Positions 58,035-64,000 of a DNA stretch of 64,000 nucleotides are shown here, one piece after another (the first letter of the stretch is position 1; the number at the start of each line of letters is the position of its first letter). Both the position numbers and the translations under genes were made by a program. Under the pieces are notes generated by a model that worked only from the letters and a program-made list of their open reading frames with translations, did no database searches and had not been told where the DNA came from. This stretch comes from [Clostridium] scindens ATCC 35704 (GTDB taxonomy: Bacteria > Bacillota > Clostridia > Lachnospirales > Lachnospiraceae), in NCBI RefSeq assembly GCF_004295125.1, contig NZ_CP036170.1:310001-374000 (forward strand), written 5' to 3'.

Positions 58035-59921
58035 TTACCGATGTATCTTTAATTGCCATATTTTCGCCGCCGAAGGAGTTCCATCTTCCTTCCAGCCGCG
58101 TACCTTGTAATACTTGGGAAGCATTTTATCAAGGCGCACTACTGATTTTGGATTCTTATCCTGAGGAACTTTTGCAAGGCGGTCCGGCAGGCTGTCGTCA
58201 TTCACCGTCAAACCTTCCCTGTAATTATAAAGCCGCTCAATATTGTACCCTCGTTCTCCCAGCTGCATGAAGCGTCCAGTCGTCATCTTAAGCCCGGTGA
58301 TATGCTTCAGCGCTTCTGCATGGGGCAGAAGGAACATGGAATTAAACGGAAGGAGCCACGGCATGAATTTCCACATGACGCCTAGAACCGGCCTGACCCA
58401 TATAAGCAATTTCCCGCACAGTTTTGTAAACCAGTGGGACGGTCCCAGCCTGAATAAAAAAGACGGAATCATGCTGTAGGCAGTGAAGAGGCAGAATCCT
58501 GACGCAGAGACAGCCTCCATGGCATTCTGCATGAGCACGGTAAGTTCAGGCTTGCCTTTCGTCTCAAGAGGATCCGTGGATAAGACTCCTACCGATTCCA
58601 GCAGCGCCAGGTATCCTCCGTTCAGGTGGCATCCGCCCCTGTTGGAAGTTGCATAGCCAAGTCCCATGCCTACAGATTTTCTTGGTTCATAGGAAGCCAG
58701 TTCCAATCCTTTGGCATGAATCGCGGCGTCCTTAGCGCCATATTTTTCAGCCAGCCATTTGGAGCCGTTGGCCAGTTCGCTATAGATTCCTTCCCTGCGG
58801 GCAATCTTTTTAATCATTTCAGGAAGGCCGGCGGCGTCGCCAAAGCTTACGCCAAAGTCCGCAATTCCCCGTTCTTTTAGTTCCATGGCAAATGCAATCG
58901 TCCCGCCAAGCGAGATGGTGTCCATTCCCATAAGATCTGCGATATAGTTGATTTCATTGATCGCGTCCAGATCTGCGCTTTCGATATTTGCCCCAAACAG
59001 GCCCACCGTCTCATATTCCGGACCTTTCACATCCTTGTCATAGACCCGGACTCTTCTTTCGCACCGGATCGGGCAACTTACGCACCCCATATTCTTAACC
59101 AACTTCGTATCAGCCAATGTCTCTCCGCTGATCTCTTCGGCCTTCTCGTAAAATCCCTTCTGGAAATTCCTGGTGGGCAGGGAGCAGGTGGCATTGGCCT
59201 TCGTGACCAGTCCTGCGCTTCCATATTTGGGAAGGGAGGTTCCGGTCATCGGATGGGATTGTAAGAAATGGACCCATTTTTCTATATGTTGATCAAGTTT
59301 TTCTTTATTATAGATGCAAGGAGATTTTGTACCGTATGCCGTCACCGCTTTAATATTTTTAGAGCCCAGGACCGCGCCGGCTCCGCATCTTCCGGCCACT
59401 CTTTCGCCCGACAGGACTCCCGCGAAGCTTACCAGATTCTCACCGGCAGGACCTATGACGATGGTACCGTACTGCCGGGGGAATTCTTTCTGTACCTGTT
59501 CTGTATCCATCCCCCAGAGATGCCCGGCTTCTTTTACATGGACATTTCCATCCAGGATCTCAATATAGGAAGGAGCCTTCGACTTCCCAGTCAGAATAAT
59601 CCCATCGTATCCGGCCTTTTTCAGCATCATTCCAAAATTACCGCCGCAGTTGGAGGATGCGATGCCTCCAGTCATCACATTCTTGAACGTTATATTGAAC
59701 CTGCTGGAAGACGGCGCTCCCGTTCCGTTCGCCGGCCCTGTATTGATAATGATCATAGCCTCTTCCGAAAGTGGATCTATGCCTGCGGGCGTCAGATCAT
59801 AGAGAAGCTTTGCCGCTAATGTCTTGCCTCCGATGTAATATCGAAATGTCTCAGCATCAATTTTAAAACGCCGTACTTTTTTCGTTGATAGGTTTATTTG
59901 CAGATAAATGGGCAGATTCAT
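58035..59921 (-). CDS. aldehyde:ferredoxin oxidoreductase-family tungstoenzyme
   Basis: This 628-residue enzyme has the AOR domains: LPIYLQINLSTKKVRRF, YYIGGKTLAAKLLYDL, SSNCGGNFGMMLKKAGYDGI, GPAGENLVSFAG, GCGAGAVLGSKNIKAV (GRCGAGAVLGSKN), and the cluster CVSCPIRCER. It binds tungsten-bispyranopterin and one [4Fe-4S] cluster, and oxidises aldehydes with ferredoxin as acceptor. The ferredoxin gene overlaps it by 4 bases. Substrate range is unknown; the C-terminal region (from about 450) departs from classical AOR. Confidence 0.9.
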   Translation of the reverse strand: MNLPIYLQINLSTKKVRRFKIDAETFRYYIGGKTLAAKLLYDLTPAGIDPLSEEAMIIINTGPANGTGAPSSSRFNITFKNVMTGGIASSNCGGNFGMMLKKAGYDGIILTGKSKAPSYIEILDGNVHVKEAGHLWGMDTEQVQKEFPRQYGTIVIGPAGENLVSFAGVLSGERVAGRCGAGAVLGSKNIKAVTAYGTKSPCIYNKEKLDQHIEKWVHFLQSHPMTGTSLPKYGSAGLVTKANATCSLPTRNFQKGFYEKAEEISGETLADTKLVKNMGCVSCPIRCERRVRVYDKDVKGPEYETVGLFGANIESADLDAINEINYIADLMGMDTISLGGTIAFAMELKERGIADFGVSFGDAAGLPEMIKKIARREGIYSELANGSKWLAEKYGAKDAAIHAKGLELASYEPRKSVGMGLGYATSNRGGCHLNGGYLALLESVGVLSTDPLETKGKPELTVLMQNAMEAVSASGFCLFTAYSMIPSFLFRLGPSHWFTKLCGKLLIWVRPVLGVMWKFMPWLLPFNSMFLLPHAEALKHITGLKMTTGRFMQLGERGYNIERLYNYREGLTVNDDSLPDRLAKVPQDKNPKSVVRLDKMLPKYYKVRGWKEDGTPSAAKIWQLKIHR

Positions 59922-60343
59922 TCGGCCTCACCTGCTTTCATATAGATTGCGTGAAGCGGACATGCCGACTCACAGATTCCGCAGCCCACACATCTTTCCG
60001 GAGCCGCTAGTTCGGCAAATACGCTGATGTCTCCCCGGTAGGATGGATCCGCTATTTTCAGCGCGTCTTTTGTGCAGTTCCAGACACACATGGAACAGGC
60101 ACTGCATTTTTCTCTCAGGATAACGGGCTTTTTCCATTTGCTTTTTGGGACTTGCTCCGCCTGGTTCCCGGCTTGGTCAAGAATGGCTCCCTGGCCACAG
60201 GCTCTACCGCAGACGCCGCATTCCACACAGCGCTTCTCATTAATACGATGCCTCTCTTTTAACGTCCCTTCGACCGCGCCAACGGGACACAGTTTTTTGC
60301 ATAATGTACATCCGATGCACTTTTCCGTTATAAAATAGGACAT
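59918..60343 (-). CDS. four-cluster-type ferredoxin (4Fe-4S)
   Basis: The 141-residue protein has four CxxCxxCxxxC-type sets: CIGCTLCKKLCP, CVECGVCGRACG, CSACSMCVWNCT and CVGCGICESACP. Such a polyferredoxin would pass electrons from the AOR enzyme to the cell's ferredoxin pool. The start at MSYFITEKC (60343) has GAGAGGTGAAAGA. It is the first gene of the AOR cluster and overlaps the AOR gene start (ATGA). Confidence 0.9.
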   Translation of the reverse strand: MSYFITEKCIGCTLCKKLCPVGAVEGTLKERHRINEKRCVECGVCGRACGQGAILDQAGNQAEQVPKSKWKKPVILREKCSACSMCVWNCTKDALKIADPSYRGDISVFAELAAPERCVGCGICESACPLHAIYMKAGEAE

Positions 60344-60584
60344 TCTTTCACCTCTCACTATTATTCATAGGTCCGGGCTATCCCACTCTGCCCGGAGAAA
60401 ACCGGGAATGTTCTCAAATAAAATCATTTCTCTGAAAATGCATTTTTTCTTCACCTCAGTCAATTTTCTTATTATATCATCATCTCTTTAATTAATTATA
60501 ATCCTTCTGCAATTTAATTGCGCTATAAATATATATTTAACGAACTGAAATCATTAAAAATGTCCGGCATTATTCCGACGCAAA

Positions 60585-60617
60585 AAGACCCTTGCAGAAT
60601 GTACCTGCAAGGGTCTT
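60585..60617 (-). terminator. terminator downstream of tRNA-Arg
   Basis: On the minus strand AAGACCCTTGCAG and CTGCAAGGGTCTT (13 bp, perfect) are followed by TTTTT. Between the ferredoxin gene and this site (60360-60584) no gene was seen. Confidence 0.9.
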
Positions 60618-60623
60618 GCCTGA

Positions 60624-60697
60624 CGTGGGCGAGAGGATTCGAACCCCCGACCTTTTGGTCCGTAGCCAAACGCTCTATCCAGCTGAGCTACGCCCAC
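60624..60697 (-). tRNA. tRNA-Arg(ACG)
   Basis: A 74-base cloverleaf without CCA: acceptor GTGGGCG/CGCCCAC, D stem GCTC/GAGC, anticodon stem TTTGG/CCAAA with loop CTACGGA (anticodon ACG, read as ICG), T loop TTCGAAT. It is followed by a perfect terminator. Confidence 0.95.
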
Positions 60698-60800
60698 ACG
60701 ACTATGAATCATTTTCACAGCGAAATTAATTATATCCTAGTTTGTCCTTAATGTCAATATCATTTTATAAAAAAGAGGAAAAGTATGCTTTATATAAAAA

Positions 60801-60822
60801 CAGGGCAGATAACTCTGCCCTG
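60801..60822 (-). terminator. terminator of the cold-shock gene
   Basis: CAGGGCAGA and TCTGCCCTG (9 bp) around a 4-base loop, followed on the minus strand by TTTTTATAT. Confidence 0.85.
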
Positions 60823-60851
60823 AAAAAGATCGTTCTGTATATTATAAACGA

Positions 60852-61061
60852 CTAAACAGTACAAACGTTAACTGCTTTCAGCTTTCTGCTGTCTTTTGGA
60901 TCTGCCTCTACATCAAAAGTCACTGCCTGACCTTCTTCAAGAGTCTTGAATCCATCGCACATAATAGCTGAAAAATGTACAAATACATCTTTGCCGTCTT
61001 CTCCTGTAATAAATCCATATCCTTTTTCTGAGTTAAACCATTTTACTGTACCATTGTTCAT
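60852..61061 (-). CDS. cold-shock-domain RNA chaperone
   Basis: The 69-residue product has the CSD motifs [19 protein letters not shown] (RNP1-like) and VFVHFSAI (RNP2). It binds single-stranded RNA and helps translation at low temperature or in stress. The start at MNNGTVKWF (61061) has GGAGGTACCGCTTA; the open frame upstream would add an unlikely 35-residue extension. A leader of nearly 290 bases before it (61062-61348) has no gene and may contain the cold-responsive 5' UTR. Confidence 0.95.
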   Translation of the reverse strand: MNNGTVKWFNSEKGYGFITGEDGKDVFVHFSAIMCDGFKTLEEGQAVTFDVEADPKDSRKLKAVNVCTV

Positions 61062-61348
61062 TAAGCGGTACCTCCATATTCTAATTTTGTGCTTTTTGGA
61101 TAATAAAAAAACGGCCTTTATTCGTAAATCATGTGGAAACGACTTACAAACATAGGTCCGATTCATACATTACCCGATTACATTTATTACTATATCATGT
61201 ATTGCTTTAAAAGTAAATAGAAACTTTTCAAAAAACTGGCCTGTTTGTTTTCTTTGTATCTGGACTTTTTAAGCCATCCACTTTAGTGATAGTATAGTCT
61301 ACAGAAAAGCAATTGCAATCTATAATACATTAAAGGATGTGAACCGAC

Positions 61349-62233
61349 TTGACGAAAAAGATCGCTGTAATCAATGATTTGTCCGGATTCGGCCGCTGCT
61401 CTCTCACTGCGGCCATCTCCGTCCATTCTGCCATGGGCGTCCAGGCTTGCCCGCTTCCAACCGCAATCCTGACTGCACAGACCGGCTATCCCAGCTACTA
61501 CTGTGATGACTACACAGACAAGATGGAGCATTACCGCGCCGAATGGAAGAAGATGGGGCAGCATTTCGACGGCATATACACCGGCTTTGTAGCCGGAGAA
61601 GCGCAGATCCGGCAGATTTTCAACTTCATAGACACCTTCGACAGCCCGGATACATTTCTGCTGGTAGATCCAGTAATGGGGGATAATGGACGTACCTATT
61701 CTATCTTTACTCCGTCCCTCCTGGCACAGATGAGAAGGCTTGCTATGAGGGCAGATATCATTACCCCTAATCTTACGGAATTCTGTCTTCTGGCGGAAGC
61801 GGATTATAACAAGATCGCCAACTTTACACAGATAGACCAGCAGCTGTCCGCCATCCGCGCATTGGGCCAGTCGTTCTGCCAAGACGGCCCCCGTGACATC
61901 GTCGTCACCGGAATCAATTTCACGGATGCTGACGGGACGCAGCAGGTAGGCAACCTATATATGAATCATAAGGATTCTTTTTTCTGCTCTCTGCCTTATG
62001 TTGGCGGAAGCTACTCGGGCACTGGGGATTTATTCGCCTCCTGTATCAGCGCGGGGATGGCCAGAAGCATTCCTCTCCCAGACATTATGCAAACTGCCGG
62101 ACAGTTTCTGGAACTGGCCATCAAGGATACCGTAGCAGATGGAATCCCCCGCAATGATGGCGTAAACTACGAGAAATACCTGTCTTGCCTAATTCCGGAA
62201 TGTAACAATTTTTTTAATCATAAGGAAGGATGA
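61349..62233 (+). CDS. pdxY: pyridoxal/pyridoxamine kinase (PdxY-like)
   Basis: This 294-residue ribokinase-fold enzyme has NDLSGFGRCSLTAAISVHSA at the substrate site, YTGFVAGEAQIRQI, the DPVMGDNGRTY motif, NLTEFCLLA, and the catalytic loop YSGTGDLFASCI. It phosphorylates vitamin B6 vitamers. The start is TTG with TAAAGGATGTGAACCGAC; no nearby ATG is suitable. It lies just before an ECF S component, consistent with uptake and trapping of the same vitamin. Confidence 0.9.
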   Translation: MTKKIAVINDLSGFGRCSLTAAISVHSAMGVQACPLPTAILTAQTGYPSYYCDDYTDKMEHYRAEWKKMGQHFDGIYTGFVAGEAQIRQIFNFIDTFDSPDTFLLVDPVMGDNGRTYSIFTPSLLAQMRRLAMRADIITPNLTEFCLLAEADYNKIANFTQIDQQLSAIRALGQSFCQDGPRDIVVTGINFTDADGTQQVGNLYMNHKDSFFCSLPYVGGSYSGTGDLFASCISAGMARSIPLPDIMQTAGQFLELAIKDTVADGIPRNDGVNYEKYLSCLIPECNNFFNHKEG

Positions 62234-62239
62234 TGAATT

Positions 62240-62770
62240 ATGAAAACTACCAACAGGCCCGCTGCCCTCATCACCGTCACCGGCCTATTCGCAGCAATGA
62301 TCGCCTTGATGACCGCATATATTTTCCACATACCCTATGGAGCGAACGGAGGATATATCCACTTTGGAGATGCTCTGATCTATATCGCCGCCGTCCTCCT
62401 GCCCCGTCCGTATGCCTTGGCCGCAGCGGCGATCGGGGGCGGGCTTGCAGATCTCATGACCGCGCCAATGTGGGCGCCCGCGACCATATTGATCAAGATG
62501 CTTATCACGCTTCCATTTACCAGCCATAGCACAAAGATGCTGGAGATGCGCAATATAATCGCTCCGCTCCCTGCCCTTTTCCTGTCCGCAACAGGCTACT
62601 ATCTGGCGGAGGGCATCCTCTTCGGCTCTTTTGCAGCGCCGCTGGCTTCTCTTGCAGGAAGCGCCATACAGTCCGGCGGAAGCGCGGTTATCTTTCTTCT
62701 TACCGCGGCAGCGCTTGACCGAATCCATATAAAAGCCAAGACACAGCAGTTTTTATTCAGCAATCACTAA
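62240..62770 (+). CDS. ECF transporter substrate-binding (S) component
   Basis: This 176-residue protein has five or six hydrophobic spans (about 9-27, 46-56, 59-73, 80-91, 107-125, 150-165), with the conserved YIHFGDALIYIAAVLLP that marks ECF S components of the TIGR04002/ThiW-PdxU-like group. It would sit in the membrane and use the shared EcfAAT module, absent here. The neighbouring PdxY kinase suggests that it carries vitamin B6. It follows the kinase gene by 6 bases. Confidence 0.8.
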   Translation: MKTTNRPAALITVTGLFAAMIALMTAYIFHIPYGANGGYIHFGDALIYIAAVLLPRPYALAAAAIGGGLADLMTAPMWAPATILIKMLITLPFTSHSTKMLEMRNIIAPLPALFLSATGYYLAEGILFGSFAAPLASLAGSAIQSGGSAVIFLLTAAALDRIHIKAKTQQFLFSNH

Positions 62771-62794
62771 GATTACAGAAGGGAAGGATATACG

Positions 62795-63391
62795 ATGGCT
62801 GATATTTTATACACTTACAAAGACCAGGTATATGCTAATATTACCAACAAATGCAACTGCCGCTGCCGCTTCTGCATCCGAAGCCACGAAGACGGCGTAG
62901 GCGATGCAGACACTCTCTGGCACAAGACTGATCCCACACTTGAGCAGATCAAGGAAGCTATGGACGCCTTTGACTTTGCCGGCTATAAGGAACTGGTCTT
63001 CTGCGGCTATGGAGAGCCCACTTGCGCGATCGATAACCTGGTCGCTTCGGCAAAATATGCAAAAGAGAAATATGGACTGTCCATCCGGGTGAACACCAAC
63101 GGGCTGGCAAACCTATACTATGGAAAAGATGTCATTCCCCTTCTTGCACAAGCGGTAGATTCCGTATCCATCAGCCTGAATGCGCCTACCAGCGAGCAGT
63201 ATAATGAAGTTTCCCGCCCACAGCTTGACAACGCGTTTGAAGGACTCCTTCAATTCGCAACGGAATGCAAAGGACAAATTCCTTCGGTGAAACTTACGAT
63301 TGTAGATGTGCTGCCCAAGGAGGAAATCGAGGCATGCAAGAAATTGGCCGCCTCGCTGGATATACCACTAAGAATACGCAGATATGCCTAA
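62795..63391 (+). CDS. short radical SAM protein paired with the ECF component
   Basis: This 198-residue protein has the cluster motif CNCRCRFC (CxxxCxxC within NKCNCRCRFCIRSH, about residues 18-31), GYGEP and NTNGLANL, all in a reduced radical SAM barrel. It is shorter than most (about 200 residues), with no extra C-terminal cluster domain. Members with this motif set, as I recall TIGR04100, occur with TIGR04002 transporters; their reaction is unknown to me. It lies 24 bases after the S component gene. Confidence 0.75.
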   Translation: MADILYTYKDQVYANITNKCNCRCRFCIRSHEDGVGDADTLWHKTDPTLEQIKEAMDAFDFAGYKELVFCGYGEPTCAIDNLVASAKYAKEKYGLSIRVNTNGLANLYYGKDVIPLLAQAVDSVSISLNAPTSEQYNEVSRPQLDNAFEGLLQFATECKGQIPSVKLTIVDVLPKEEIEACKKLAASLDIPLRIRRYA

Positions 63392-63421
63392 CGGATGTCT
63401 GCGAAATATGGGGGACGGAAT

Positions 63422-64000
63422 ATGGACAGAATATTAACTTATCAGATTGGCCCTTCCGAGGGAGGGCTTCGGATTGAGCAGTTTCTCCTGCGCAGAGGAT
63501 ACTCGCTTCAGAATCTCACCCAGTTAAAGAAAATGAAAGAAAGCGTGCTTGTAAACGGCCAGTGGCTTCATCTGAACCGCCGTCTTACATCTGGTGACGA
63601 ACTGGTGATCCACATACAGGAACATGAATCCTCCAAAAATATTCCTGCGGTAAACCTGTCTCTGGATATTGTGTACGAGGATGAGGACATCATCGTCATC
63701 AATAAGCCTGCCGGAATGCCTATCCATCCCTCCCAGAATAATTACAGGAATTCTCTTGCCAATGCCCTTGCCTGGTATTATCAGGAACAGGGGAAGGCTT
63801 TCGTATTCCGGTGCGCGAACCGGCTGGATCGGGATACTTCCGGACTCACCGTTGTCTCCAAGCATATGCTAAGCGGCAATGTTCTGTCGTCCATGGCCGC
63901 CGACAGGATGCTTCACCGGGAATACCTGGCAATCTGCAGAGGCCATATCACGCCCTCTGCCGGAACCATCCATGCTCCTTTATCACGAAAGCCCGGCTCC
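63422..64000 (+). CDS. RluA-family pseudouridine synthase, partial
   Basis: The visible 193 codons include a short S4-like N-terminus (RIEQFLLRRGYSLQNLTQLK, then VLVNGQ), then IVYEDEDIIVINKPAGMPIH and the catalytic loop NRLDRDTSGLTV with the conserved aspartate. It converts uridine to pseudouridine in rRNA or tRNA. GGGGGACGGAAT precedes the ATG. The C-terminus lies beyond the window edge. Confidence 0.9.
   Translation, partial: MDRILTYQIGPSEGGLRIEQFLLRRGYSLQNLTQLKKMKESVLVNGQWLHLNRRLTSGDELVIHIQEHESSKNIPAVNLSLDIVYEDEDIIVINKPAGMPIHPSQNNYRNSLANALAWYYQEQGKAFVFRCANRLDRDTSGLTVVSKHMLSGNVLSSMAADRMLHREYLAICRGHITPSAGTIHAPLSRKPGS

Overview
The window reads as low-to-mid GC Firmicutes DNA, most likely from a gut Lachnospiraceae (a Clostridium scindens/Dorea-like anaerobe). 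That placement is an inference. It rests on Shine-Dalgarno-rich genes with occasional TTG starts, pyrophosphate-type phosphofructokinases, rubrerythrin, a tungsten-type aldehyde:ferredoxin oxidoreductase, a lysine-2,3-aminomutase-like enzyme and a Csp-like subtilase without a signal peptide.

Positions 1 to about 24,590 are the integrase-proximal part of a tailed-phage prophage; its other end lies beyond position 1. The integrase (23332-24429, +) ends close to the 3' end of a tRNA-Pro(GGG) gene (24590-24664, -), the probable attachment target. Reading leftwards come a lysogeny module (lipoprotein, LexA-box promoter with a 34-residue ORF, XRE repressor with a three-operator switch) and then a long leftward early operon. 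The early operon holds HTH proteins, an HD hydrolase, a Rad52-like annealase, NinB-like and HNH-like proteins, replisome proteins, a truncated ParA, a PAPS-reductase-like protein, two DNA methyltransferases and an ASCH protein. Next are a second tyrosine recombinase and a RinA/sigma-like regulator. The late region starts at about 8,680 with a promoter, a terminator and a structured leader, then a tRNA-Ile(UAU), both terminase subunits, portal, minor head protein, a lipoprotein moron, scaffold, capsid and head-tail connectors.

Positions 24,600 to 48,400 are chromosomal: dapB, a YbjQ protein, an NMN adenylyltransferase-like protein, a DEAD-box helicase, a YdbS/YdbT pair, a decayed sigma/anti-sigma copy, Crp-type and TipA-type regulators, thioredoxin, an intact ECF sigma/anti-sigma pair, a KamA-like radical SAM enzyme, a double Nudix protein, a subtilase, rubrerythrin, a glycosyltransferase, a PPi-type phosphofructokinase, a PEP/pyruvate-binding protein, an aminotransferase-glutamate dehydrogenase operon and a LysR regulator.

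Positions 48,400 to 64,000 hold a bicistron of a membrane pseudokinase-TPR protein and an Ig-like membrane protein, a second PPi-type phosphofructokinase, a glycerol operon (glpK, GlpA-like, FAD oxidoreductase, DUF1667), a tungstoenzyme cluster (ferredoxin, AOR, MoaD-like), tRNA-Arg(ACG), a cold-shock protein, a vitamin-B6-like cluster (PdxY, ECF S component, radical SAM) and the start of an RluA-family pseudouridine synthase.

The strongest candidate for something undescribed is the prophage switch. A LexA-box-flanked promoter drives a 34-residue ORF that converges on the repressor gene, a third LexA-like box precedes the integrase, and two DnaA boxes lie between them.
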